From Effrenium voratum (Eukaryota > Sar > Dinophyceae > Suessiales > Symbiodiniaceae), in contig CAUJNA010003299.1 of NCBI GenBank assembly GCA_963377175.1, forward strand, positions 536,602 to 600,601: a stretch of DNA of 64,000 nt, written 5' to 3'. A program made the position numbers and the translations under genes. A model generated the notes under the pieces. The model did not search any database and had not been told where the DNA came from. It worked only from the letters and a program-made list of their open reading frames with translations. This document shows, one piece after another, positions 12,901 to 27,900 of this stretch. Numbering within the stretch: the stretch's first letter is position 1; each line of letters starts with the position of its first letter.

Positions 12901-15900
12901 GACGGAGCAGGCCCAAGCCTCGCAAAGCTGCGGGGGGGCGACGCGGGTCCAGGCTGCGCCATGTCCGGCAGTGGCAGCAACACCTCTGGTCGCGAGAGAC
13001 CGTAGGTGGAAAGTGAAGGACCCAGCCTTGCATGGCTACGGGTTGACAGCGGCGGGCCCGTTTGCATCACGTCCGGAATGGGCAGCAGCAGCCCAGGGCA
13101 GGTGAGCCCGTAGACTGGGGGCGCCGGCCCAGTTCGAAGAAAGCTGTGAGGCGAAAGCAGCAGTTCCGGGCTGACAAGATCCAAGGCGAACAAAGAAGAG
13201 CCTACACACGACAGGCCAAAGGCAGGAGGCGGGAAGCCAGGGCACATGGGAGTTCTGGCCGACGGAAACGAGCCGACGCTGCAGAAGTCCAAGACCGGCA
13301 ACGATGTGCCAGGCCAGGTCAGGCCATACAACAACAAGGAGGCATCCAAACAAACGGGCCCGCGCACTGAAGGGGCGCTACCTGGCGTGGCGCGGTCGAG
13401 CGCCGGCGAGGATGGACCGGGGCGCGTCAGGCCAAACGCCGGCGGCGTTGGGCCGAGACGCACGAAGCCACGAGCAAATAACGGCAACCCGATATGGATG
13501 GAGTCCAGCGCCAAAAGTGGCGGCCCCGTCCGTGACAAGCCGTAGGCAGGGAGAGACGGCCCCAAACAAACAGAGCCTTGCAAGGGCAGGCTGGGGCCAA
13601 GGTTAGCCACATCCAGCGCCAGTGGCGAAGAGCCCAAGCAGGTCATGCCATAAGCGGGAGGCATCAGGCCCAAACACAGGAAGGACTTCAAAGGCAAAGG
13701 CGAGTCAAGGCTTGAGTGGTCCAAGACCAACGGTATGAAGCCGAGCTTGCACATGCCATAGACGGAGGGCGACAGGCCGAACCTGGCAAAAGCCCGCAAC
13801 AGCAAGGCAGGGCCAAGGTGCAAAAGGTCCGACACCGAAAGGCTCGAGCCCGGTAGGTTTAGGCCGTAGGTCGAGAGGCTGAAGCCGAGACGCGAAGGGC
13901 TGCGGGGGGGCGACAAAAGCCCTGAGTGCGCGTGGTCCAGCAAGGGCAGGGACGGCTCCAGGCGTGTCATGCCATAGATGGCCGCGGCCGAGCCGAGTTG
14001 AATGGAGCTGCGCAACGGCGGCGGCGAGTCCAGCTGCAGAGGGTCTGGCAAAGGTGGCGAGGCATCTGGTCGAGTCATGCCGGAGACCGGCAGACAGGAG
14101 CCCATCCGCACAGAGCTGCGGGGAAAAGGCGCAGGCCCAATGTTGGCCGGGTCAGGGGGCGGCAAAAGAGCGCCCAAGCAGCATAGGCCGTAGGCCAACA
14201 GGAGCAGGTCAACCCAAGCAAAGTTCCGCAGAAACAAACTGCTGCCAAAGATGCTGAGGTCTGGTACTGACGTCAAAGGGCCGAGGCGTGCCAGCCCAAA
14301 AGCCAAAAGCAGCAGCCCTGAACGAAGGAAGCCCTGCGACAGCGGCATGGGTCCTGGGTCTACAGGATCCAGCGCCGGCAAGGGCAGGCCCAGTTTCGAC
14401 AAGCCGTACACCAAGAGAGGCGCGCCCATCTGCAAGAAGCTCCTCAAAGGCATGCTGGGCCCCAAACTGGTGTGATCCGAGGCCGGCGAAAGGGAGCCCA
14501 GGCACACCGAGCCGTAGGCGGACAATGAAAGGCCCAAACGCATGTGGCTCCTGGGTGGCAGGCTGAAGCCAGGGCTCACAAAGTCCAGAGTCGGCGAGCT
14601 CGGGCCCGGTCGGGTGAGCCCGAACACCGACAAGCAGGAGCCGGGCCGCATGGACGCCCGCAGCGACGACGCCGGACCAAGATTGGCCGAGTCCAGCATA
14701 GGCAGGCTAAAGTCAAGTCTGCTGAGCCCGTAGGCGGACGAGGTGGGTCCTGGCCTTATGAAGCTTCTGGGCAAGAGCGAGCTGCCGGCCTGGGCGTGGT
14801 CCAAAGGCAGCAGCGGCAAACCAATCCGCATCAGGCCATACGCCAACAACGCACTGCCCAGGCGCATGAAGCTGCGGAGCAACATCGGGGGGTCCAAATG
14901 GATATGGTCTGGCGCCAACGTTGAAGCGCCCGGCTGGCAGGTTCCATACACCGGCGCCACCAAACCCGCGCGGACGGAGGTCCGCAGCGAAGCGCTGGAG
15001 CCGAACTGCGCGAGGTCCGGCGCCGGGAGCGTGGAGCCCATCCTGGTCAGGCCGTATGCGAAAATGGTGCTGCCCAGACACGCGGAGGTCTGCAAAGGCA
15101 AAGGCACGCCCAACTGCACCCAGTCCAATGCCGAAAGCAAGGAACCCAAACAGGACATGCCAAAGGCCGGCAAGAAGGAGCCCATGTGCACAGGGCTTCG
15201 TGGCGATGGCAAAGAGCCCGCGTGGATAAGGTCCAGGGTTGACGAAATGCTTTCCAAGCATCCCAAGCCATAGAGCAACAGCAAGGGGCCTGTCCGGAAG
15301 TGTCCTTGCAAGGACAGGCTACTTCCTAGGTGGATGGAATCCAACACAGAAAAGGAGGGCTCCAGGCGCGAGAGGCCGAAGGCCAAAGGAGTGGAGCCAA
15401 GTCTGAGGTGCCCTTGGGTCGGCAAAGGCGGGCCAATGTGCACAAGGTCCAGCGCAGGTGAGGGCGGCCCCATCCTTGAGAGGCCGTAGGCGGGCAAAAC
15501 CAGCTCGAGTTGCAGGAAGCTCCGCGGCGGCAGGAAGGAGCCCAGCTGGATGAGGTCAAGCACTGGCAGGAAAGGCCCGATCCGCGAGAGGCCGTAGGCG
15601 AAAAGCGGCAAGCCCAAGCAGGCAGAGGTGCGAGGCGAAGGTGAGGAGCCGATGGAGATCAAGTCCAAAACCGACAGCAACAAGCCCGGCCTGGCGATGC
15701 CATAAACCGGCGCCAGTGGGCCAATGCGCACAAGGGCCCGCGTCAGCAACAAGGCGCCAGTGTGGGTGTGGTCCAACACCAGCAACAGTGCGCCGGCGCA
15801 GCTCAGGCCGTAGGCCGGCAGGAAGGACCCCAAGCAGGCGTGGCCGCGCAGCAAAGGGGTCGGACCGGTGGTGATGTGATCCAAAAGCGGCGGGGAGCTG

Positions 15901-18900
15901 CCGAGCCGAGTGATGCCGTAGGCCGACAGCAGGAGGCCGAGCCGTTGGAAGGCCCGAGCAGAGGGCGCTGGGCCCGCCATGATGAAGTCCAAGGCAGAGG
16001 AGGACAGCCCCAACCGCGCCATGCCAAACACAGAAGTGGGCGGGCCCGCCTGGCTGAGCGTGCGCGGCGGCAGAAGGGGGCCCGCGTGAATGAGGTCCAA
16101 TGGCAGCAGCGGGGCTCCCAAGCGCATGATGCCATAGGGAGGCAGCAAGGGTCCGGTGCGGCAGGGAGACCTCAACAGCAGCAGTGGCCCCAAATGCCCA
16201 GTGTCCAGCACCAAAAGCGGCGGCTCCAACCGCGCCAGTCCGAAGGCGGACGGTGATGGCCCAGAGCGCGTAAAAGTGCGGGGCAAAGGTGGCGGGCCCA
16301 AGTGGACGAAGTCCGAGGTGGGCGTCGGCGGGCCAAGCCGCGCTACTCCATAGGCCGGCAGAAGAAGGCCGATGCACAAGAACCCGCGCGCAGGCGCAAA
16401 GGAGCCAAGATGAACGTAATCTGGAACCAGCAGTGGGGACCCCAAGCGACAAATGCCATAGGTTGGCAAGGAGAGGTCAGTGCATAGGAGGTGCTGCAGC
16501 GACATGGGAGAGCCGAGGCTCACAGAGTCAGGAGCTGGCAGGAGGAATTCAGGGCGTGTCATGCCAAAGACCAACAGCAAAAAGCCTGCCCGCAAGTAGC
16601 CGCGCAGCAAGAGAGAGAGGTCCAGGTGAATGAAGTCCATGGTGGAAGGAGCCAGGCCCAAACACGACATGCCATAGGCAAACAAGAAAGCCTCCGAACG
16701 AGCGAAGGCTTGCAGTGGCAGTGCAAATCCGGGACTCGCAGAGTCCAGTAACAACAGGATTGAGTCAAGGCAAGTCATGCCGTACATAGAGACTGCCAAG
16801 CCAAGATGCACAGGGGACCGTGTTGGCAGCAACGAGCCGATGTTTGCGGAGTCCAGCAATAGCGGGGAAAACTCAAGCCGCACCATGCCGAAAGTGAGCA
16901 GGCTGGGTCCCAGTCGAGCAGGACTCCTGGTTAATGACGAGGCATCTGCACTGAGGAAGTCCAGAATAGGCGAGGGCGGCCCCAGGCAGCACACGCCATA
17001 GGCAGGCATCGGGCTTCCCATGCGCGCAGGTGACCGCAAGGGCGGCAGGCTGCCAGTGTTGATGAGGTTCAGCGCCGAAAGTGGCGCGCCAGGGCGTGCA
17101 CACCCGAAGGCTAAAGGAGAGGAGCCAAGGTGAGCAAAGGTGTGCAAGGGCGTGGAGGGGTCCATGTGCACCGAGTCCGGGGTTGACGGCAACAAGCCCA
17201 ACCGAGACAGGCCGTAGACCAACAGAGCCGAGCCCAGACACACGGACGTCCGCATTGGCGACAGGCTGCCGGAGTTCGTCATATCCAGCACCAACAGCAC
17301 AGGTCCCAAGCTCGACAGGCCGGAGGCTGGCAGCAAAGGGCCCGAACGCGCAAAGCTCCGAAGAGGCGTCGGCAGGCCAAGGGCGATAGAGTCCAGCGCC
17401 GGCGTCAAAGGGTCCAGCCGTGCCATGCCAAAGGCCGACAAGGGCAAATCCAGGCGTGCGAGACTTCTAGGGGAAGGCGGCGAACCTGACATCACGAGGT
17501 CCAAGGCGGAAAGCGACGGCTCCAGGTGGTGCATGCCATAGGCAAACAGCAACGGCCCGATTTGGAGGTGGCTCCTCAGCAAAGTGGAGCTGCCGGAAGT
17601 GGAAGAGTCAAGGGCCGGCGGTGGAGGGCCAATGGCAGTCATTCCATACACTGAGGTCGAAAGACCTAACCTGGCATGACCTTGCAATGACAACAAGCTG
17701 CCAGCTGACAAGAGGTCCAGAGTAAATGATGGAAGCCCCAACCAGACCAGGCCATATGAGAACATGAAAGACTCAGCGCGCGCCCAAGTTTGCAGTAACA
17801 AGCACAAGCCGATGTGCACAAAGTCTAGCACTGGCAGGAAAGGGCCCAAGCGAGTCATTCCATAGGCCAGCACCAGCACTTCCAAACGCACGGGCGACCG
17901 AGGCAACAAGGATGAGCCCAAATGGACAGAGTCCGGCGCAGGCGGGGGAAATCCTGGCCGCGACATGCCGGACGCTGGCATGGCTGGACCAGGTTGGGCA
18001 GAGCCTCGCAGGGAGAGGGTGGACTCCAAGTGGATGGAATCAAGCACCAGCGGCAAGGCGTCCAGCCAGGACAGGCCAGCCACAGAGGTCGAAAGCCCAG
18101 GTCGCACAAAAGACTGAGGCGACAGCAGGGAGCCCAAGTGGATGAGGTCCAGCATGGAGAGCGGCAAACCTGTGCGGGCCATGCCGTACACTAACAGAGT
18201 GGACCCGGCGTGGAACATGGACCTTGGGGGCAGCAGGGGGCCTAGGTGAGAAGAGTCCGGCACCAACAGCGGCAACTCCAGGCGCGACAGGCCGAAGGCG
18301 GACGTCATCAGGTCCGTTCGGCAGAGGCCCCGCAAGGACGAGGAGCTGTCCGGGCGCACGGAGTCCGAAGCCGACAGAGGCAGCCCTGGGCGGTTCATGC
18401 CGTAGGCGGGCGGCAAGGGCCCCAGTCGCAGAGGGCCGCGGAGAGACGAGGGGCTGCCGGAGATGGAGTGGTCCAACACCGAAAGCGACGAGCCCAGGCG
18501 CGCCATGCCAGAGGCCAAGGGAGTGGAGCCCAAACGCGCAGAGTTGTGGGGAGGCGTCGGAAAGCCCAAATGGATGCGGTCCAGCACGGAAAGGCTCACG
18601 TCCAAGCGACACATGCCATAAACTGGCGGGACCGAGCCAGGGCGCATGTGAGATCGGAAAGGCAGGCTGCTGTCCATATGCACGAGGTCCAGGGTGGGCG
18701 GAAAGGGGCCCAAGGTCGACAGGCCGTAGGCGGAGGGCGAGAAGTCAGGCCTCAAGAGACTCCGTGTGAACAAGGGCAAGCCCATGTTGGCGAAGTCCGA
18801 GGCCAGCAAAAACAGGTCTGATCTGGTCATCCCATACACCAACAGCGCGAGGCCAATACAAGCAAGGCCTTGGGGCAGCAAGCTGGGGCCGGTGTTCACA

Positions 18901-21900
18901 GGGTCCGGCACCGGCAGAGGCGGTCCCATCCTGCAGACCCCATAGGCGGACATAGAGCTGCCAAGTCGGATGAGGCTCCTGGGAGGCAGCGGAAATGCAA
19001 GCTGCGTGAGGTCAGGCGCCGGCGGCAGAAAGCCCAAGAGTGTCATGCCGTAGATGGGCGCCGCAAGCCCTGATTGCGCGTGGGTGTGTAGCGGCGGAAA
19101 GGAGCCAATCGTCACAAGGTCCAGCACTGACGTGGGCGGAGCAGGCCGAGACATGCCGTAGGCCAACAGCGTGAGGCCCGAACAAGTGGAGCCGCGCAGG
19201 GGAGGCGAAAGCCCAAGGTGGATGAGGTCAAGGATGGGCGAGGGAAGGCCCAAGCAAACCATGCCGTACAGGGACAAAAAGACTTCCATCCGAGCAAAGG
19301 AGCGCGGAGAAGGCGAAAGCCCCAGGCAACCAAGATCCGGAGCGAACAACGCCGGGCCCAACCTCGACACGCCAAAGGCCAACAAGGCACTGTCCAAGCG
19401 CGCAGGGCCTTGCAGCAGCATCGGGGATCCAGACTGGATGAAATCCAGCACCAGCAGCAAAAGGCCCAGCCGTGACAAGCCGAACGTGGGGAGAGTGGAG
19501 CCGATCTTGATGAATCCGTGCGAAAATGCGGAGGATGCCATGCAGGCGGGGTCCAAGGCAAACACCAAAGAGCCTGGCCGGGTCATGCCATACACCAGCA
19601 GAGGTGCGCCGGCGCGGATGGAGTTCCGCAGCAGCGGCGGTGGGCCTGGGTGCGCGAAGTCAGGCGCCAGAGGGGATGAGCCCAGGCGCGACATGCCGAA
19701 AGCCGACGGCAACGGTCCAAGCCTGGCAGGGTGCCTGGGCGGCAGAGGAGGGCCCAGGTGCAGAAGGTCCGACGCCAACAGCATAGGTCCCGACCGCGTA
19801 ATGCCATACACCAACAAGGCCGAACCGCAGCGGACAGGCGTGTGCGGCGACGCCGGAGGGCCGAACTGGATGAGATCCAGAGCAAGCATGGAAGGCTCTG
19901 GCCGGCTCAATCCGGAGGCGGGCAAGGAGGCGCCAGGGCGAGCAAAGCTGTGCAGGGGCGTGGTGGGGCCAAAGCTACCAAAGTCTGGTACTGACATGGT
20001 GGAGCCCAAACGCACCAAACCATAGACAGGTGCCGGAAAGCCCGGCCTCCCAAAGCTCCGCAAGGGCAAGGGCGGGTCCGTGTGCACAAAGTCAGTGGCA
20101 AGCGGCGAAAAGCCGAGACATACCATGCCGTAGACAGGCAGGCCAGAGCCAATCCGGGCAGGATTGCGCGCCGACAGCCCGGAGCCCAACCTCACAAAGT
20201 CCAGCGGCGAAATGGAAAAGTCAAGTCGCACCACGCCATAGGCCAACAACAAGGGCCCAGCGCAAGCATGCATTTGCAGCAGCAGAGAGGAGCCCGCCGT
20301 GATATGGTCCAGGGCTGGCAGAATTGGCCCAGGCCGTGTCATGCCATACACTGGCGTGGCGGGCCCCACCCGAACAAAGCTTCGAGGCGGCAGCGAGGAC
20401 CCTGGGTGCAGAAAGTCCGGGACAGGAAGCGCCGGACCCAGGCAGCTCATGCCATAGATGGGCGTGGAAGGCCCAAAACGGCAGTGGCCTTGCAGGAAGG
20501 GTGTTGAGCCCGAAAACACGGAGTCCAGCGCCGAGGGTGGCGGCCCCAGGCGGCCCATACCATATGGCAGCAACAGAGAACCGCAGCAGGCAGAGCTCCG
20601 AAGAGAAAGCGGTGGCTCAGGCTGAACAAAGTCCAAAGCAGAAGGCGAAAGGCCCGGCCGGGACATGCCGAAGGCCAAAGGCGCGAGTCCTAAGTGCAAG
20701 GATCCCCGCATCAACGAGGAGGGCCCCAAATGGCTGAGATCCAGTGTGGGCGTCGGCACGTCCGGGCGAGTCATGCCATACGCCGGTGGAGATAGCCCAG
20801 TGCGCGCAGGGCTGTGCAAGGGCGTTGGGCTGCCAGGGTTCAAGAGGTCCAGCGCGAGCAAAGACGAGTCCAGGCGGTTCATGCCGTAGGTGGGCATCGG
20901 GGCGCCCAGGCGGATGAGCGACCGCAGAAACGTGGTGCTGCCGAGGTTCGAGCAGTCCGACGCCAACAGAGACGAGCCCAGGCGCAGCACCCCATAGGCC
21001 GGCAGCATGGGGCCTGCGCGCGCGTAGGAGCGGAGTGGCATGGGAGGGCCCAAGTGGAAGAGGTCCAAAGCCGGCAAAGTGGGGCCAGGCCGCTGCATGC
21101 CATAGAGAAAGGGTGAGAGCCCAGGCCGCACAGAGCTGCGCATGGAGGGCGAGCTGCCTGGGTGAATGAAGTCCAAGGGTGACATAGAGGAGCCAGGGCG
21201 CATCAGGCCATAGACGGGCGAGGTGGACTCAGGTTGCAAATAACTACGGGTTGACAGAGAGGATCCGATGTTGATAGGGTCCAGAGCTGACAGCATGAAG
21301 CCCGGCTTGGTCAGGCCAAACACTGGCAAGGTGGGCTCCAGATGCAAAGGGCTGTGCGGTAACGCGGCCGGCCCGGCGCTCACAGGATCCAGCGCCAGCA
21401 AAGGAGAGCCCAACTTGGCAATGCCATAGAGTGGCAAGGAGAGGTCAGTTCGGATGAGGGAGTGCAAGGACAGTGGAACACCCGGAGTGACAGTGTCCAG
21501 AATCAGCAGTGGCAAACCCAAACAAGTCATGCCAAAGGCTGGGGGCGGCAGCCCAAAGCGCACGGAGCCATGCAAGGGTAGATTGGGTCCTGGGCTTGAG
21601 TGGTCCAAGGCCAGCAGCAAAAGGCCCATCTTGCTGATGCCCCAAGCCAACAGCGGGGACCCCAGGTGGCAAAGGCTGTGCATCAGCAACAGAGACCCTA
21701 GCAGCACAGAGTCCAGTATGGAGGCCGGAAACTCGGGCCTTGCAATGCCATAGGCGGGCATGGCGGGTCCGATTCACATCGTGCTCCGGGGCGGCGGCGC
21801 CGGCCCAGTGTGCACAAAGTCCAAAGCCAAAAGCGGCGAACCCGAGCGCGACAGCCCGTAGGTGGGCAACAGAGGCCCGGAGCGCGCCGTGCTACGGAGA

Positions 21901-24900
21901 GGCGCCGACAGCCCAAGGTGCACAAGGTCAAGAACCAACAGCAAAGGGCCCAAACGCGTCCTGTCGTAGGCCAACAGCAAGGCGCCCGTGCGAACAAAGC
22001 TCAGAGTCAATGAAGACGGGCCCATGTTGACAAAATCCAACGCCAGCAAGGTGGACCCCGGGCGCGTGACACCGTAAGCGGACAACAGCAAGTCCAAGTG
22101 CAGGAAGCTATGCAGAGGCAAAGTGGGTTCTGCGTGCATACGGTCAAGCAAAGGCAAACTGGGCCCCGGGCAAGTCACGCCGTAGGCCGACAGAGAAGCC
22201 TCCGTGCGGACGGGGCTGCACGTTGACGGTATGAATCCAAGGTTGGCGAAGTCCAAGGGCGACGGGCAGAGGCCTGGGCGCACAATGCCGTAGACGGAGA
22301 GCGCGGGCCCGAAACACGAGAAGCTGTGGAGAGGAGGTGAGGACCCTAAATGCACGTAGTCCACCGCAGGCGTTGCGAGCCCCGAACGGCACATGCCATA
22401 TGCCAACAAAGAGGAGCCGGGGCGCATGTGGGACCGCGGTGGCAACAGCAGGCCTGGGTTCAAGTGGTCGGGCGTCGAGGGCGGGGAGCCCAGACAAGTG
22501 ACGCCGTAAGTGGGCATCAAAAGCCCTGAGCGGAGCATGCTGTGCAGGGGCAGCACCGAGCCAAGATGCATGAAGTCCAACACAGGCAAGGCGAAGCCTG
22601 GACAAGACATGCCATAGGCCAGCAAGGTGAGGCCCAAACAGCTAAAAGCTCGCAGAGGTGGGGTGGGGCCAGGATGAATGAAGTCCAGGATCAGCGTAGA
22701 AGCTCCCGGCCAAGCCAGCCCAAAGGCCGGCAGGGGCAGCTCAATGCGCATGGAGCCCTGCAGAGGCGACAAGGAGTCAGACTGCACGGAGTCCAAGACG
22801 GGCAAAGGCAAGTCCAAATGCGCAACCCCATAGGCCAGCGGCGAAAACCCCAGGCGCGCCGTGCTCCTTAGCAAGGAGCTGAAGCCCATGTGCACAAAGT
22901 CCAAGGTGGAAAGCCCCCAGCCCAGGCGGGCCATGCCATACACCGACAACACGCTGCCAAAGCGAACGGAGCTGCGGACCGGCGCCAAAGGCCCTGAGTT
23001 CACAGGGTCCAGCACTGGAGGCGAAGGTCCGGGCCGCGCCGTACCGTAGGGGGACATGGTGAAGCCTGGGCGCCAGTGGGAGCGCAAGGGCGGCGAAAGG
23101 CCCAGGTGCAGAAGGTCCAAAACCGGGAGCGACGAGCCCGGACGGCATAGGCCGTACGCTGGAGGGGTGAAGCCCAGATGAATGGAGGACCTCATGGGCG
23201 AGGGAAACCCCAAGTGCACAAGGTCCAGTGCAGGCATGGAGGAGCCTGGCCGCATGATGCCGTACACCGAAGGGCTAGACCCTGACCATGCGTAAGACCG
23301 CACCAGCAGCGAGCTCGCCCCAACAAAGCAGTCCTTAACCGCCGGGTTCGGGCCAAGCCGGGTGATGCCAAAAACCAACAGCGAAGAGCCCAGGCGAATA
23401 TGGCTCCGCAGCGGCAAGAACGAGTCCGAGCTGAGGTGGTCAAGCGCTGACAAGCTGCTGCCGAGATGAACCACGCCGTAGGCCAGCAAAAAGAAGTCCA
23501 TTCGCGCAAGGGCTCGGGTGGAAGGCATGCTCCCCAGATTCGCGTGGTCCAAAGCCGGCAAAAACAGGCCCAAAGCCGTAAGCCCAAAAGCGGACAGCCC
23601 CGGGCCCAAATGCATGAAGGACTGCAAAGGTGGCGAGAACCCGATTTGCGTGGAGTCCAAAGGGGGCAGCGAAGAGCCTAGGCACGTCATGCCGGAAACG
23701 GGCGAAGACAGACCCGCACGAACAGGGCTTTGGATAAACAAGATCGGTCCAAGGAAGATGTGGTCCAGCATCGAAAGGGTCAAACCCAGGCGCATCACGC
23801 CGTAGGTCGAAATGGAGCTGCCCATGCGAGCAAAGCTTTGCAGTGACAGCAGCAGCCCAAGCTGCACCAGGTCAGGGGCCGGCAACAGAAAGCCGGGCCG
23901 CGTCATGCCGAAGGCGGGCGGTGTAAGCCCCAATCGGCAGGAGCCCTGCAACGGCAACGGGCTCCCCAGTCGCACGGAGTCCGCGGCTGGCGGCAGCGGG
24001 TCCAGGCGCATCATGCCGTAAGCCAGCGGCGTCGGCCCGATGCGGCAGCTTGCCCTAGGCAACGAAGGCGAGCCAGGCGACACAAGGTCCAGCGCCGAAG
24101 GCGAAGGCCCTGGCAGGGACATCCCGTACATGGACAGCACCAAGCCCAAGCGCGCAAAGCCCCGCAAGGAGGCCGACAGCCCGAAGTGGCAGTAGTCCAG
24201 AGTGGAGGGCGCCGAGCCCAGGCGCGTCAGGCCATAGATGGGCGCCGTGAAGCCGAAGCGCCCGAAGCTGCGCGGAGACGAAGAGGCGCCGATGTGGACG
24301 AGGTCCGGGACGGGCAGAGGCTTTTCGGAGCGCACCGAGTGGAAGAGTGCCGGAGGCGCGCCGGTCCGCGCGAGGTTGTGCGTGGGCAGGGACGGGCCCA
24401 AGTTCACGGAGTCCAAGGCCGGTGGCAAAGAACCCAGGAGCACATGGCCGTAAACCGACAAGGGGGAGTCCAAGCAGGCGAATCCTTGCAACAACGAGAC
24501 GCTGTCGAAATGCATAAGGTCCAAAGTTAACGGAAAGAAGTCCAAACGAGTCACCCCATAAACGAGCAAAGGCGGGTCAGGCCTGCAGAGGCTTTGCACA
24601 AGCATGGCGGATCCGCCGGTCATAAAGTCCGGTGTCGGCAAGCTGGGGTCCGGGCAAGTCAGGCCAAAAACCAACAGTAGCGGCCCTGAGCAGAAGAGGC
24701 TTTGCAGTGAAGGCATGGGCCCGGTATGGATGAGGTCAAAGGCTGAAGGCGGGGAGCCCAAGCAGGACATGCCGTAGGCAGAGGTGCACGAGCCCGTGCA
24801 CACAAGGCTGCGCGTTGGCGAGGGGCTGCCAGGGCGAATGAAATCCAACGCTGGAATGGAGGAGCCTGGCCGCGCGCAGCCGGAGGGCGGCGAGGTAAAG

Positions 24901-27900
24901 CCGGGGCGCATGAGGCCACGCAACAGCGACAAGGGGCCGATCGCCATGTGGTCCAACGCCAAGGGAGGAGGGCCCAACCGCACCAGGCCGTAGGCGGACG
25001 GGGAAGGGCCCGAGCGCGCCATGCTGCGTGCTGAGGGGCTCGAGCCCGAGCTCACATGGTCCGGAACAAATAGAAACAAACCCGGTCTCAGGCAGCCATA
25101 GGGCGACGTGGGCGCGCCCAGCTGTGCGTGGCTGCGGGGAGGAAGCATTGAGCCCAAAGACAAGTGGTCTGGCACTGGCAGCAGAAGGCCTGGGACAGTC
25201 ATGCCGTAGGCGGGCAAAGCTGAGCCGATGTGCATGTGGCTTTGAAGTGGCATGGGCAACCCCGAGTGCAGGAAATCCGATGCCGGCAACAGCAGGCCCA
25301 GCCAAGTCATTCCCCACAACGAGGGAGATGGACCAAGTTGAACAAGGCTACGTGCAAGCAAGGTGGAGTCTGGGTGGACAAGGTCGAGTGCAAAGGCAGG
25401 AAAGCCTGGCCTTGACATGCCGTAGGCCAACAAGAAGAGGCCCAGTCAAATGAGGCCGTGCAACAGCAGCACCAAGCCAAGACTGATGGGATCAGGCGCT
25501 GAGCATGGCGAGCCCAGTCGCGACATGCCCCAAATGGACATCAAGGCTCCGGGCTGCATGGATCCCCTGGGCAACAGCACTGGGCCCGAGTGGACGAAGT
25601 CCGAGATCGGCGGCGGCGGGCCGGGACAGGTGATGCCAAAGGCAGGTGTCGTGGAGCCGATGTGCATGAGGCTCCTGGGGGGCAGGGTGAGGCCAGCGCT
25701 GAGGAACTCCAAGATTGGCAGGCTGGGCTCCGGCTGAGTCATGCCGTAGATGGAGAGTGACAAACCCAGGCACGAAGGGCCCTGCAAAGGCAACAAGGCG
25801 CCTGGCTGCAAAAGGTCCAGGGCAGGCGTGGGAGGGCCCGGCCGCGTCAAGCCAAAGACTGGAGGTGTGAAACCTGGGTGCAAATAGCTGCGCGGAAACG
25901 TGGCCGGGCCGGTGCGGATGAAGTCCAAAGCCAGCAGCAAAGGACCCGTAGTGGCCGTGCCGTAGAGCGGTAGCATGGGCCCTGGCCAGATGAAGGACCG
26001 CAGCGGCAAGAAAGAGCCAAGCGAGATCAGGTCCGGAACCGGCAGTAACAAGCCCAGGCGCGTCATGCCAGACGCCAACAGGGGCAATTCGAGGCGTGCG
26101 TAGCCCTGCGGAGGCAAAAGCGGGTCCATGTGCACAAGGTCCAGCGCAAGCAAGAGGGAGCCAAGCCGAGAAATGCCATAGGCCGACAGAGTCGGGCCCA
26201 GCTGTGTGTAGCCGCGCAGGGGCGACAAGGCGCCTGGGTGAAGGAAGTCCAGCACCGGCAGCAGTGGGCCTGTGCGAGACATGCCATAGATCGACAAGGG
26301 CGAGCCCAGTCGCGCGAGGCCCCGAGGCGACAGAGGAGAGCCAAAGAGCACAAAGTCCAAGGTCAGCGCTGGAGCTCCTGGACAGCTCAAGCCATAGGCC
26401 GGCATCATGAAGCCAGGCCGCGCGTGGGATCGCAAGGGCGGCGGCGGGCCGGAGTGCCCGAAGTCCAAGGCCGAAAGGGATGAGCCCAAGCAAGTCATGC
26501 CGTACACCAGCAGAGAAAAGCCAAGTTGCAAATGATACCGCGGCGGCATCACAGGCCCCAAGTGGACAGAGTCAAGCACTGGCGAGGTAAAGCCAAGCCG
26601 CGCCATGCCGTAGGCCGAGCAGGCCGGGCCCAAACGCATCCACGCCCTCGAGGGCAAAATGGGCCCCAGCTGCACAAGGTCGAGCACTGGCAGTGGGGAT
26701 GCCAGCTTGGCAATGCCGTAAGCGGACAAGGCCAAACCCAGCTGAGAGGAGCTCTGCATTGGCGAGGGGGCGCCGACGTGACAAGGGTCCAGCGGCAGAG
26801 GCGACGAGTCCAGTCGCACCAAGCCATAGGCCAACGAGACCAGGCCTGGACGTGCAAGCCCGCGCGAGGGCAGAAAGCTGCCTGTCACAGTGTAGTCTGG
26901 CACTGATAAAGACAACTCAGGGCGGCTGATGCCCCAGGCAGACATCAGCAACTCCAAGCACATTAGACCCTGCAGTGGCAAGGAAGGGCCCAGCTGGACA
27001 AGGTCAGGGATAGGCAAGGGCAGCTCTGGGCGGGTGAGGCCATAGACCAACAGCCCCGGTCCAGGGTGTGCATGGCCGCGCGTGGACATGGAGGAGCCCA
27101 TGATGGCGTGGTCAGGAGCCAACGGGGGCGAGTCCGTGCAAACCATGCCATACACAAATGCCGAGGAGCCTGGTCAAGAGAGGCTGCGCAAAGGCAAGGG
27201 CAGGCCCATGTGCACAGAATCCAGGGCAAACAGCAGCAGGCCGGGCCGGGTCATGCCGTACACCAGCATGGAGGAACCAAGCCTGCCAAAGCCCCTCAGC
27301 GGGAGAGAGCTTTGCATGCTGCCATAGTCGAAGGCCAACAGCATCCTCCCGGTGCGCAAGAAGCTGCCAGCAGGCGTCGGAGGGCCCATACACACAGAGT
27401 CCAAGGTAGACAAGAGCAGCCCCAAGCAGCCCAGACCATAAGCAGAGAGCGGCAGCTCAGGTCATGCAAGGCCCTGCAAAGAAAGCAACGGCTCAAGCTG
27501 CACAGAGTCCAAGATCGACAGAAACAAGCCCGAGCAACTCACGCCGTAGGCCGACGGCGAAAATCCCAGGCGTGCAAAGCTCCGAACTGAGTACGAGCTC
27601 AGGAACTCGGCATAGCCTCTAGTCCTGAAGCCCTCAGTGACCACGCACATGCCGTAGATGAACATGGACGGCCCGAGCTGTGCGAAGCCCTGCAACAAAG
27701 AGGCCGAGCCCACAGTCACAAGGTCCAGCGCCGGAGGCGAGGAGCCCAAGCATGCCAGGCCGTACACAGAAGGCATCAGACCCAAGCGCGACATGCTGCG
27801 TGCGGATGGGGTACTTCCCAAGGCGAAGTGGTCCAGGGCCAACAGCGGAACCTCCGGGCGGGCCATGCCGTAGGCCGGAAAGGAGAGCCCCAAGTGGATG

